Positions 1 to 8,604 of a stretch of DNA of 33,271 bases are shown piece by piece. Position 1 is the stretch's first letter. Each line of letters starts with the position of its first letter. Under the pieces are notes generated by a model. The model made no database searches, had not been told where the DNA came from, and was given only the letters and a program-made list of their open reading frames with translations. The stretch is from IMG/VR virus record IMGVR_UViG_3300047510_001802, positions 1 through 33,271 of that record; one strand, given 5' to 3'. The position numbers and the translations under genes were made by a program. The stretch comes from a virus.

Positions 1-100
1 ATACTATTAGATTATATAATAATTATAATAAATATAATAATATATATAATAAATATAATATATCTAATATATATAATATTAATAATATATCAATTATAAC
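1..100. other. Extreme A/T block at window edge
   Basis: Only 5 of the first 100 bases are G or C. The rest is a run of TAT/AAT/ATA words. It stays open in the frame of the downstream glycosyltransferase, where it reads as a run of Asn, Tyr, Ile and Lys. It is either a low-complexity segment of that protein or an assembly artefact at a contig end. TATAAT strings inside it carry no promoter meaning. Confidence 0.6.
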
Positions 101-494
101 AAATGATGTTTCTACAAGTCAACTTGCGGGTATATTTATGACACATCACTGTTTAGTTTATCCTTCCTACGGCGAAGGTTTTGGCTTCATTCCGCTTCAA
201 GCCCTTGCAACTGGTATGCCAACAATTTGTACTGGAGAATGGGCAGAGTATAAAAAGTATCTAGGTGAACTTGAACTCAAGAGTTCTTACATCCCTTCCC
301 CTTGGCCAGACATGCATCCTGGATATATGCCAGAGCCAGACTTCGATCATTTATGCGATTTGCTAAAAGATGTTGCAAATAGGTATAATACTCACTCTGA
401 AGTTTTTTACAATCAAGCTGCGGAAGTTGCTCAAGCATTTGACTGGTTACAGTTGACCAATAATGCTATGAAGAGAATTGAAGAAAAATTTTAA
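3..494 (+). CDS. GT-B glycosyltransferase, C-terminal part (5' partial)
   Basis: The frame is open from the left window edge to the TAA at 492-494, giving 163 residues of a longer protein; the Met at 138 is internal, not the start. Around residues 51-71 it carries the donor-sugar binding signature of GT4-type retaining glycosyltransferases (CLVYPSYGEGFGFIPLQALA). In the family's E-x7-E motif the first Glu is present (residue 58) but the second is Gln (residue 66). Just upstream the text STSQLAGIF matches the helix that precedes this motif. The N-terminal acceptor domain lies outside the window. The first roughly 30 residues are Asn/Tyr/Ile-rich low complexity with no family resemblance. The role is inferred: transfer of a nucleotide-activated sugar, possibly to a virion or host-surface glycan. 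The family call is solid; the substrate is unknown. Confidence 0.8.
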   Translation, partial: TIRLYNNYNKYNNIYNKYNISNIYNINNISIITNDVSTSQLAGIFMTHHCLVYPSYGEGFGFIPLQALATGMPTICTGEWAEYKKYLGELELKSSYIPSPWPDMHPGYMPEPDFDHLCDLLKDVANRYNTHSEVFYNQAAEVAQAFDWLQLTNNAMKRIEEKF

Positions 495-500
495 AAGTTT

Positions 501-529
501 TTGGTCTTTAAAACCAGATTCATTATACT
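501..529 (+). promoter_or_regulatory. Putative sigma70-type promoter before ribonucleotide reductase
   Basis: TTGGTC (501-506) and TATACT (524-529) are separated by 17 nt in the 89-nt gap before the reductase. The -10 matches consensus at 5 of 6 positions; the -35 matches only in its first three bases. The start would fall near 536, leaving a leader of about 48 nt, too short for a cobalamin riboswitch. Confidence 0.4.
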
Positions 530-583
530 TGTATTTACTAACAGATTTTAAGCCCATGGATGGGCCAGGAGGAGTATTCGGAA

Positions 584-2518
584 ATGTCAGAAACAATTGA
601 TAACGCATATGAGAATTTCATTGCACTAAGCAGATATGCAAGATGGATCCCAGAACATGGGAGAAGAGAAACTTGGGGAGAAACAGTTGATCGCTATGTC
701 AACTATATGACCAAGCATCTTAAAGATAATTATAACTACGAGCCATCAGCAAGTCTTGTATTTGAAATTCGTGATTCTATTTTTAATAGAAACGTTATGC
801 CATCAATGAGAGGTGTGATGACAGCTGGAGCAGCATTGGATAGAGATAATGTTGCTGGTTACAACTGCTCTTTCTTGCCTGTCGATTCACTACGTTCTTT
901 TGACGAAGCAATGTATATCTTGATGTGCGGAACAGGTGTTGGTTTTTCTGTTGAATCAGTTTATGTAGATAAGCTTCCAGCCGTCAACGAGCACTTTGAA
1001 AAGTCTAGCACAGTAATTGTAGTTGAAGATTCAAAGGCTGGTTGGGCAAAGTCTCTCAGAGAGCTTCTTGCTTTGTTGTGGCAGGGTCAGATTCCAACAT
1101 GGGATGTTTCTAATGTTCGTCCTGCAGGTGCAAGACTAAAGACTTTTGGTGGTCGTGCATCAGGACCAGAACCACTTGTTAATCTTTTTGAGTTTTGTGT
1201 TACAACAGTAAAGCATGCAGCAGGTCGCAGACTAAGTTCTATTGAAGCACATGACATTATGTGTAAGATTGGTGAGGTTGTTGTAGTTGGTGGAGTTCGA
1301 CGTTCTGCTTTGATTTCACTTTCAGATCTTCGTGATAACGATATGGCAAAAGCAAAGGCTGGAGCATGGTGGGAAGCAACAGGTCATCGTGCACTTGCAA
1401 ATAACTCAGTAGCATATACTGATCGTCCTTCAATGTCAGACTTTATTACAGAGTGGAAGAATCTTTATGACTCAAAGTCTGGAGAGCGTGGTATCTACAA
1501 TATTAAGGCTGCACAAAAGCAGGCTGCAAAGTATGGACGTCGTGATGAAACAATTAGATACGGAACAAATCCATGTTCAGAAATTATTCTTCGTCCTTAT
1601 CAGTTCTGTAACCTTTCAGAAGTTATCGTAAGACCAGAAGACAACGAAGAAACACTAAAGAGAAAGGTTGAGCTTGCCACTATTCTTGGAACATGGCAAT
1701 CAACACTTACAAACTTTAAGTATCTTCGCAAGATTTGGAAAGAGAATACTGAAGAAGAAAGACTGCTAGGAGTTTCAATCACTGGCCAGTTCGGACATGA
1801 AATGATGTCTGGAAAGCAGGGTCTTGATAAGCTTGAGCAAGTTCTAAATGATCTAAGAAAAACTGCAGTTATAACTAACTATGATGAAGCAGAAAGAATT
1901 GGAATTCAGCACTCAGCAGCTATTACCTGCGTTAAGCCATCTGGAACAGTATCACAGCTAACTGGAGTTTCTTCAGGAATGCACCCATGGCATAACGACT
2001 ACTACATTCGTACAGTTCGTGGAGACAAGAAAGATCCTCTAACTCAGTTCCTAATGGAAGCTGGAGTTCCAGCTGAGGATGACTTTATGAATCCTACTCA
2101 AACTAAAGTATTCTCATTCCCAGTAAAGGCTCCAGAAGGAGCTATTTTAAGAAATGATCTTACTGCTATTGAACACCTGAATACTTGGCTTGTTTATCAG
2201 AGAGCATGGTGTGAGCACAAGCCTTCTATCACCGTTTCAGTCAGAGATGAAGAATGGATGGAAGTTGGGGCATGGGTTTGGGAGCACTTCGATGAAGTAT
2301 CTGGAATCTCATTCTTGCCTTACTCAGATCATACATACAAGCAAGCACCATATCAAGATGCTACTAAGGAAGAGTACGAAGAAGCTCTTTCAAAGATGCC
2401 AGAAAAGATTTACTGGGAAATGCTAACAATGTATGAAACAGAGGACGGAACTTCAGGAAGCCAGACCCTAGCCTGCTCTTCAGATGCAGGTTGCGAAGTA
2501 GTAGATATTGGCTCTTAA
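584..2518 (+). CDS. nrdJ: Class II (adenosylcobalamin-dependent) ribonucleoside-triphosphate reductase
   Basis: Reduces ribonucleotides to deoxyribonucleotides in the cytosol, supplying dNTPs for phage replication with B12 as the radical source. The 644-residue length fits the monomeric RTPR class. Numbered from base 584, the first redox Cys is C95 (AGYNCSF) and the finger-loop radical site is N329-P-C331-S-E333. The second redox Cys, C342, lies 11 residues after C331, the spacing of C408/C419 in the Lactobacillus enzyme. A C-terminal Cys pair (C631, C637) fits the reductant-shuttling tail. The phosphate-binding stretch KPSGTVSQLTG is also intact. The start at 584 is chosen because GGAGGAG (568-574) sits 9 nt upstream; in-frame ATG 560 has no good ribosome site. 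No separate R2 subunit is needed. Class assignment is confident; the NTP rather than NDP preference is inferred from the monomeric type. Confidence 0.95.
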   Translation: MSETIDNAYENFIALSRYARWIPEHGRRETWGETVDRYVNYMTKHLKDNYNYEPSASLVFEIRDSIFNRNVMPSMRGVMTAGAALDRDNVAGYNCSFLPVDSLRSFDEAMYILMCGTGVGFSVESVYVDKLPAVNEHFEKSSTVIVVEDSKAGWAKSLRELLALLWQGQIPTWDVSNVRPAGARLKTFGGRASGPEPLVNLFEFCVTTVKHAAGRRLSSIEAHDIMCKIGEVVVVGGVRRSALISLSDLRDNDMAKAKAGAWWEATGHRALANNSVAYTDRPSMSDFITEWKNLYDSKSGERGIYNIKAAQKQAAKYGRRDETIRYGTNPCSEIILRPYQFCNLSEVIVRPEDNEETLKRKVELATILGTWQSTLTNFKYLRKIWKENTEEERLLGVSITGQFGHEMMSGKQGLDKLEQVLNDLRKTAVITNYDEAERIGIQHSAAITCVKPSGTVSQLTGVSSGMHPWHNDYYIRTVRGDKKDPLTQFLMEAGVPAEDDFMNPTQTKVFSFPVKAPEGAILRNDLTAIEHLNTWLVYQRAWCEHKPSITVSVRDEEWMEVGAWVWEHFDEVSGISFLPYSDHTYKQAPYQDATKEEYEEALSKMPEKIYWEMLTMYETEDGTSGSQTLACSSDAGCEVVDIGS

Positions 2519-2533
2519 TCCTAACTCATTCCA

Positions 2534-2542
2534 TGATAAAAT
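2534..2542 (+). promoter_or_regulatory. Extended -10 promoter for the tail-fibre block
   Basis: TGATAAAAT is an extended -10 (TG-N-TAAAAT) in the 46-nt gap after the reductase stop. No -35 match is seen 17 nt upstream. AGGAG at 2554-2558, 6 nt before ATG 2565, is the ribosome site. It probably starts the structural transcript. Confidence 0.45.
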
Positions 2543-2564
2543 GATATTGTGTGAGGAGTAGCTA

Positions 2565-2915
2565 ATGCCATTTGTAACTAAAAATTTTTCAGTCGACCAA
2601 GGTGCAACATATACATTTGATGTTGTATGGAATGACTCTAATGGTCAGCCAATTAATTTGACTGGATATTCTGCTAAGATGCAGGTTAGAGATCAAGCTG
2701 GAGGTAAGCAGCTAGCATTTACTTTAACGCATGTAGACGGAATAGCTATAAATGGTCCACTTGGTAAAATAACTGTTACCATTAGTGCAGAGAGAACAAA
2801 TAAGCTAATTTACCCTAAGTCTTTTTATGATATTCTTCTTACCGCTCCAGACAGCATAACCAAGACAAGAATTCTTGAAGGAACACTTACTCTATCAAGG
2901 GCTGTGACAGTTTAA
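2565..2915 (+). CDS. BppU-like N-terminal beta-domain tail/baseplate protein
   Basis: 116 residues, all predicted beta strand. The pattern is typical of a small Ig-like phage protein: an opening on the need for a strong N-terminal strand (FSVDQGATYTFDVVW), then DSNGQPINLTGYSAKMQVRD, then GKITVTISAERT and YDILLTAPD, ending in EGTLTLSRAV. This layout resembles the N-terminal domain of baseplate upper proteins and small structural proteins of marine myoviruses. It likely connects fibres to the baseplate or caps a fibre base. Its stop overlaps the next ATG by one base (TAATG), so the two are translationally coupled. Fold assignment is by pattern only; the exact virion position is unknown. Confidence 0.6.
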   Translation: MPFVTKNFSVDQGATYTFDVVWNDSNGQPINLTGYSAKMQVRDQAGGKQLAFTLTHVDGIAINGPLGKITVTISAERTNKLIYPKSFYDILLTAPDSITKTRILEGTLTLSRAVTV

Positions 2916-3400
2916 TGGCTGAAACAATAATTGTTACCGAATTAAATCAATCAGTTCAGGTAGATGAAAACACTACAGTAATTCAAATAGCGACAACTGG
3001 TCCACAAGGACCCTCTGGAAGAACAATTCTTAATGGTTCTGGAAATCCTTCAGACTCCCTTGGAGCAGTTGGAGATTTTTATTACGATACCACAGGGTTT
3101 AAATTTTGGGGTCCAAAGATCCAGATAGATCCAGAGTCAACTACTGGAACATGGGCAGGATCAACAGTAATACCATTTAACGAGCCTGTCGCATTTGAGT
3201 ACAGCTGGGGAACTGACGACCTAGTTTCTCATGCTGATGGATGGGCTATAACTATTCAGCACAACCTAGGATTTAAGCCCAATGTCACTGTAAAAGCAAC
3301 TGGCGGAGACGTATTAGAGACTGGAGTGCAGTATAATAATCTTAGCAGTATTACGCTAACTATGACACAAAAATTTAGTGGGACAGCGTATCTGTCTTAA
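2915..3400 (+). CDS. Small tail-fibre protein with short collagen-like stretch
   Basis: 161 residues. The N-terminal strand region is followed by a minimal collagen-like stretch (TTGPQGPSGR, about residues 27-36) and then a fibre motif of the G-x-FYYDTTG-x-KFWGP type, common in phage fibres. The C-terminal 55 residues (ITIQHNLGFKPNVTVKA..., ending FSGTAYLS) form a small beta domain of the 'HNLG...V.V...G' type. A version of the same domain closes the next protein. Start overlaps the previous stop (TAATG). Probably a short fibre or fibre adaptor; function inferred from composition and neighbours. Confidence 0.6.
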   Translation: MAETIIVTELNQSVQVDENTTVIQIATTGPQGPSGRTILNGSGNPSDSLGAVGDFYYDTTGFKFWGPKIQIDPESTTGTWAGSTVIPFNEPVAFEYSWGTDDLVSHADGWAITIQHNLGFKPNVTVKATGGDVLETGVQYNNLSSITLTMTQKFSGTAYLS

Positions 3401-3412
3401 CGAGGAGTTGAA

Positions 3413-4906
3413 ATGGCAAGAGTATTTGCTATAAACATTGATTTAGCTAAAAATCAGCTGATCAATGCTAGAATTCATAATGCGCCATCCAGTGCAAAGC
3501 CTGCAACACCTGGATTAGGTCAAATCTATTTTGATACAACTGACAATTTTTTATATTTTTGGAATGGAACTTCTTGGTTAAGAGCATCTGGTGATTTTGG
3601 TGTTGGCGGAGAAACAACTTCTCTAACTTTTGGAAATACAAAGTCTGACGGAACATCTACTGCGGTAGCTCGTGCAGATCATACTCATGAAGTTCCAGAC
3701 ATCCTTGGAACAACTGGAAAGATTACAGTTACAAAAGATGGGACAACTGGCGATGCAACAATTACGCTTCCAGACGAAGTAACAGTAACTACAAAAGTAA
3801 CTGCGCCAGAGTTTGTTGGAGATTTAACTGGTAATGCTCAAACAGCAACAGCTTTTGATGGTTTAAGAACTGTAGAGTTAGCTGGAGATGTAGCAGGAAC
3901 TACAACTTGGGATGGTTCTGGAAATCTTACAATAACTACATCAGTACAAGAAAACTCAGTAGCACTTGGAACTGATACAACTGGCGATTATGTTGCTGGA
4001 GTTTCAGTATCTGGTAATGGTATTTCAGCAACTGGAACTGGAGAAGGAGCCTCAGTTGCAATTTCTTCAAACGCTACAGCAGACAATGTTGCAAGCACAA
4101 CAGTATTTCGTGATTCAAGTGGTAACTTCTCCGCTAATAGAATTACAGTAGAAAATTTAACAATTAATCAGACTCCCACACAAGCTACAGATGCTGCAAC
4201 CAAGGGTTACGTAGATGGACTTAAGCAGGGCCTTGATGTAAAAGATTCTGTTAAGGCTGCAACAACCGAAAACATCGCACTTGATCAAACAACAACAGTG
4301 CTTGACGGAGTTGCTCTTGCAGATGGAGACAGAGTACTTGTAAAAGATCAGACAGATGCTGTAGAAAACGGTATTTGGGTTGTAAGCACAACTGCATCAT
4401 GGACAAGAGCTGTAGATGCAATAAATGGAAAATTAACTGGTGGATCATTCTTCTTTGTAGAACAAGGTGGAGTAAACGGAGATAACGGTTTCGTACTTGC
4501 AACAAATGGTACACCATCTGTTGGGACAGTAGGTCTAATATTCACACAGTTCTCTGGCGCAGGTCAGATTGATGCTGGTGCAGGACTTTCTAAGGCAGGA
4601 AACCTACTAACAGTAAACACTGGACTTGGATTAGAGATTGTTGATGACAATGTAAAAATTGACACAGCAATTGTTGTAAGAAAAGCGGCAGCAACAATCC
4701 CAGGAGATTCTACAAGCACAACATTTGCAATAACACATAACCTAGGAACAGACGATACAACAGTTCAGGTATTTAGATCAACTGGAGATAAGTCTCAAGT
4801 AGAAGTAGATGTAGAGCATACAGATACAAACACTGTTACTATTAAGATGGCTCAGAGTCCAAATGACTTAGGCCTAGGAGCTTTCAGAGTAGTTATCCAC
4901 GGATAG
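3413..4906 (+). CDS. Tail-fibre protein
   Basis: 497 residues with clear fibre modules. Residues about 33-58 contain GQIYFDTTDNFLYFWNGTSW, a repeat unit found in many phage fibres. Residues about 138-175 contain DLTGNAQTATAFDG followed by VELAGDVAGTTTWDGSGN, a unit typical of cyanophage-like fibres. Residues about 260-380 hold ATKGYVDGLKQGLDVKDSV and DGDRVLVKDQTDAVENGIWVV, another shared fibre domain. The C-terminus (FAITHNLGTDDTTVQVFRS) is the small beta domain also present in the preceding protein. AGGAG 3403-3407 lies 5 nt before the start. A trimeric beta-structured fibre is expected; receptor unknown. Confidence 0.8.
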   Translation: MARVFAINIDLAKNQLINARIHNAPSSAKPATPGLGQIYFDTTDNFLYFWNGTSWLRASGDFGVGGETTSLTFGNTKSDGTSTAVARADHTHEVPDILGTTGKITVTKDGTTGDATITLPDEVTVTTKVTAPEFVGDLTGNAQTATAFDGLRTVELAGDVAGTTTWDGSGNLTITTSVQENSVALGTDTTGDYVAGVSVSGNGISATGTGEGASVAISSNATADNVASTTVFRDSSGNFSANRITVENLTINQTPTQATDAATKGYVDGLKQGLDVKDSVKAATTENIALDQTTTVLDGVALADGDRVLVKDQTDAVENGIWVVSTTASWTRAVDAINGKLTGGSFFFVEQGGVNGDNGFVLATNGTPSVGTVGLIFTQFSGAGQIDAGAGLSKAGNLLTVNTGLGLEIVDDNVKIDTAIVVRKAAATIPGDSTSTTFAITHNLGTDDTTVQVFRSTGDKSQVEVDVEHTDTNTVTIKMAQSPNDLGLGAFRVVIHG

Positions 4907-4916
4907 GAGATAATAG

Positions 4917-7900
4917 ATGGCTAAGAGACTTCTATCTACAGTATCTCTCCCTTCATTAAGTACAGCACCTACTGGTGCAAATGTTGGCGAACTTTACTAT
5001 AACACAGCAGATAAAACAGTTCATTCATATACTGGAACTGAGTGGAGACCACTTAGCGTAGATTATATGAAAGAAATGTTCCTTGGTGGCGCACACGAAG
5101 GAATAAATGTAAACTATGACTCTGTAGCAAATACACTTAATTTAGATTTAGATTTAACAAAATATTCTTTAGAGCCAGGGGGATTTGAAAATAGAGATGA
5201 TTCTGAGCTTATTTGGGATGCCCCTTCAAAATCAATAAGATTAAATATAACTGGAAACTCTTCTCTGTATTCTCCATATGGTGCATCTCCATATACATTT
5301 AAAGGTGCATATGAGAATGGAGCTGATTATAACGTAGATGATGTTGTTACTTACAACGGTAAATATTACGTAAGAATACTTCCAGCAAATCCAGGTTATC
5401 CTCCTGAAACAGAATATTGGGATGCAGGGCATGGACAGCAATGGGCTGAATACTTTTTAAATCAATATATTTATTATGTTCAGGGCAAGAAGTTTACGAG
5501 ATTCTTGCCAGATGCAATGAATATACCAGACGATATTGATGGTCTGGTTCCAGGAATATATTACATTTATTATGCAGTCGATGGAAACCTTGTTAGAAAA
5601 ACAACACCATTTAATTTTAAAGATGAGTGTCCAGTAGCAGTAGTAGTAGTTGGCGAAGATAGATCTGTTCTCCATGTTGGCGAAGAAAGACATGGAATTG
5701 CAATGGACTGGGCAACTCAGTATTATTTGCACAGAACTTTTGGAACACAGTCTACTGGCGGATTTAATATTGGAAATTACAATATTGCAACAGATGGAAC
5801 AGCCGATTCAAATTATCAATTCTCTTTAACTGGCGGAACAATATATGATGAAGACAGTGACTTTACAATAACACATTCTGCTACTCCTTCAGTAGAGGGT
5901 GAACAGATATTAGAGCCTATAGCAAACCTTCCAGTTTTATATAGAGTTGGTCCAACTGGATGGGCTAAAAAGAATCCAAGTCCAATGGCTATTAATGTCA
6001 ATGGGTCTGGAATACCACAAATAAATGTTAAGTCTGGAACAGACTGGATATCTCAATCTGCAACAAATAATGATTTTTATGCAGTGTGGATTGTAGCAAC
6101 AAATAATTTGCTACATCCAATAATTGCTATTATGGGTCAAAGAACAGACACAACAATAAATGCTGCAAAAGCAAATAACTCTTATGATTCATTAGATCTT
6201 ATTGGAATTCCAGGATCAGAATTTTATCCTTTATATAGAGTTATACTTCAGCACAAGACATCGTACACAAATTCAGCAGCTTCGGTTATAGAAGATGTTT
6301 TAGATATTAGATCTTCTTCTGGAGGAACATCTGGTGGCGGCTCTACAACAACTCCAGAACACGGAGAGCTTGTAGGATTACTAGATGATGATCATACTCA
6401 ATATATTCATATATCTAATCCAAGAACTATCGTAGCCGCACACACATTTAATCCCTCTTCAGTTGGACCAGCTTTTGTGCTTGGACCAAATGCACAAGAT
6501 TATTTAATAGAGGGCTTAAATGCTGAAATGGTTGGTGGAAATACACTAACTCAAATTAACACAACAGCATTTGGATATGCTTCTTCTGCTAAAGATGATG
6601 CAATTGCAGCATCTAATGGGTATACAGATGGAAAGTTTACAAACATAGATAGTTACGTTGCACCTCTCTTAAACCATTCAGGTCATGATGGAGTTCAAGT
6701 TGCATGGGATGATTCTCAAAACAAAATAACTTTAAATGTTGAAGAGCCAGTAAGAGTTTCTAATACTCCTCCAACAGGTGTTGCTGAAGGTGATCAATGG
6801 TACGATAATCAAACTGGTGTAATGTATGTTTACGACGGAGCTTACTGGGTTGAAGTATCTGGAGGTCTAGGAGCAGATGCGGCGGAACTACCTTCAACAG
6901 TACAATATTTGACTGGAACTACATCTAATATACAGTCTCAATTAAATGCAAAGGCTCCTTTAGCAAGCCCAACATTTACAGGAACCGTCAATCTTCCTAG
7001 CAATACATTCTATAATGGAACTGAGTTATCTATTATTTCTAATATACCAAATGCAGCACCAAAAGAATCTCCAACATTTACTGGAACAGTTTCTTTGCCA
7101 AGTACAACTTCGATAGGAAATGTTTCTTCTTCAGAGATCGCTCACCTCGATGGAGTTACATCAAATGTGCAAACACAAATCAATTCTAAAATTTCTGCAA
7201 ATAATCCTACACTTACTGGAGTCGTAAACCTTCCGTCAACTACATATATTGGATCTGTAACCCCGATAGAAATAGGTCATTTGGATGGACTAACTGGATC
7301 AGTTCAAACACAGCTAGATGATAAAGTTTCTTATGGAAACTTTAATACAGCTAATATTTCTATTCAGACATATGCAACACTAGCTAATCTACCACCAGCT
7401 TCCGCTAATGCTGGAAGAATAGCATATGTTTCTGGAGATGGATATACATACTATTCTCATAGCAACGCATGGATTAAGTTAGCTAAGTTTTCAGATATTG
7501 CAACTGGCGGAGCAGCATTTCCAATAAACGAACTTTCAGATGTAGATACATCAACAACTTCTCCTACATCTGGACAAGTTCTATCTTGGGATGGTTCTAG
7601 CTGGGTGCCAGCAACGGTAGCTGGAGGAACAGGAAGTGCTCCGCTAGAAAGCCCAGCATTCACTGGTAACGTTTATTTGCCTAATACTACAACTATAGGA
7701 GATATTTCATCTACAGAATTATCTTATCTAGATGGAGTTTCTTCTAGCATTCAAGATCAGTTAGATTTAAAATCTCCTGTTAATGATCCAGTGTTTACTG
7801 GTCAGGTATCTCTTCCATCAACAACAAGCATAGGTGGAGTTTCAGAAGAAGAGATTGGATATCTAAACGGAGTAACTAGCGAAATCCAAGCTCAAATAAA

Positions 7901-8585
7901 CTCTAAGTTAAATTCTACTGATTTTAAATATACAGACATTGCCATAAATGCATATGCAACAGTCCTAGCTTTACCAGCAGCATCTTCTAACACTGGAAGA
8001 ATTGCATTCGTATCAGCAGATCAATCAATATACGTTTCAACTGGAACTGTATGGGCTAGATTAGCAAAGGCTTCAGAAATTTCTGGAACAACTATATCTA
8101 CAATAAATGATTTAACTGACGTAGATACAGCAACCGCATCTCCTATGACAGGGCAAGTCTTATACTGGAACGGCACATCTTGGATTCCACAAACGTTAGC
8201 GATTCCAACCATAGTTCCTACATATCCAGCAATTACTCAGTTGGAAGTAACAAACAACGGAGCAATGGCGTATAACTTCTTAAACCAATATACTGGAGAC
8301 AATCCATCGCTGTATGCAATTTCTGGAACTACAATTGCATTTAAGCTAAATGTACCAGGACACCCTTTCTTGATACAAAATTCTTCTGGAACAAATTATA
8401 GCAATGGTTTAGTGCATGTTGGACTAGATGGTACCATTTCTACTGGGTCTAATGCTCAGGGAAAAACAAATGGTACACTATATTGGCAAATACCAGCAAC
8501 ATTAAGCGGAGACTATAAGTATCAGTGTCAAGTGCATTCTATGATGAATGGTATTATAACCGTAAAGGATATATCTCTGATATGA
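4917..8585 (+). CDS. Giant tail-fibre protein with duplicated repeat block and cupredoxin-like C-terminus
   Basis: 1222 residues. Begins with the fibre unit GELYYNTADKTVHSYTGTEW and has DHTQYIHISNPRTI near residue 495, both common in phage fibres. Residues about 680-1095 contain five copies of a unit of the form SPTFTGTVxLPSTTSIG-x-EI-x-LDGVTS-x-QTQINSK, arranged in a larger duplicated block (see repeat). The last roughly 110 residues form a beta domain with H1149 (PGHPF) and C1204-x2-H1207-x2-M1210, the ligand pattern of cupredoxins. AGGAG 4905-4909 gives the start. Likely a long side or central fibre whose tip domain may bind metal. The fibre role is well supported; metal binding is untested. 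Confidence 0.8.
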   Translation: MAKRLLSTVSLPSLSTAPTGANVGELYYNTADKTVHSYTGTEWRPLSVDYMKEMFLGGAHEGINVNYDSVANTLNLDLDLTKYSLEPGGFENRDDSELIWDAPSKSIRLNITGNSSLYSPYGASPYTFKGAYENGADYNVDDVVTYNGKYYVRILPANPGYPPETEYWDAGHGQQWAEYFLNQYIYYVQGKKFTRFLPDAMNIPDDIDGLVPGIYYIYYAVDGNLVRKTTPFNFKDECPVAVVVVGEDRSVLHVGEERHGIAMDWATQYYLHRTFGTQSTGGFNIGNYNIATDGTADSNYQFSLTGGTIYDEDSDFTITHSATPSVEGEQILEPIANLPVLYRVGPTGWAKKNPSPMAINVNGSGIPQINVKSGTDWISQSATNNDFYAVWIVATNNLLHPIIAIMGQRTDTTINAAKANNSYDSLDLIGIPGSEFYPLYRVILQHKTSYTNSAASVIEDVLDIRSSSGGTSGGGSTTTPEHGELVGLLDDDHTQYIHISNPRTIVAAHTFNPSSVGPAFVLGPNAQDYLIEGLNAEMVGGNTLTQINTTAFGYASSAKDDAIAASNGYTDGKFTNIDSYVAPLLNHSGHDGVQVAWDDSQNKITLNVEEPVRVSNTPPTGVAEGDQWYDNQTGVMYVYDGAYWVEVSGGLGADAAELPSTVQYLTGTTSNIQSQLNAKAPLASPTFTGTVNLPSNTFYNGTELSIISNIPNAAPKESPTFTGTVSLPSTTSIGNVSSSEIAHLDGVTSNVQTQINSKISANNPTLTGVVNLPSTTYIGSVTPIEIGHLDGLTGSVQTQLDDKVSYGNFNTANISIQTYATLANLPPASANAGRIAYVSGDGYTYYSHSNAWIKLAKFSDIATGGAAFPINELSDVDTSTTSPTSGQVLSWDGSSWVPATVAGGTGSAPLESPAFTGNVYLPNTTTIGDISSTELSYLDGVSSSIQDQLDLKSPVNDPVFTGQVSLPSTTSIGGVSEEEIGYLNGVTSEIQAQINSKLNSTDFKYTDIAINAYATVLALPAASSNTGRIAFVSADQSIYVSTGTVWARLAKASEISGTTISTINDLTDVDTATASPMTGQVLYWNGTSWIPQTLAIPTIVPTYPAITQLEVTNNGAMAYNFLNQYTGDNPSLYAISGTTIAFKLNVPGHPFLIQNSSGTNYSNGLVHVGLDGTISTGSNAQGKTNGTLYWQIPATLSGDYKYQCQVHSMMNGIITVKDISLI
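7068..8197 (+). repeat. In-frame tandem duplication of about 194 codons
   Basis: Inside the giant fibre, two super-units (about 7068-7615 and 7650-8197, offset about 582 nt) share the same order. Each has two SPTFTG/LPSTTSIG units, a linker (YATLANLPPASANAGRIAYV versus YATVLALPAASSNTGRIAFV), then a segment of the form DVDTSTTSPTSGQVLSWDG-SSWVP. They are diverged but collinear, so this is an old duplication. Confidence 0.75.
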
Positions 8586-8604
8586 TAAATAAGGAAAATC
8601 TATA

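Noticed and set aside
560-583. Earlier in-frame ATG (560) for the ribonucleotide reductase
   Set aside because: No ribosome site before it, while ATG 584 has a strong GGAGGAG 9 nt upstream.
495-583. Cobalamin riboswitch before the B12-dependent reductase
   Set aside because: The gap is only 89 nt and shows no B12-box-like sequence or extended structure.
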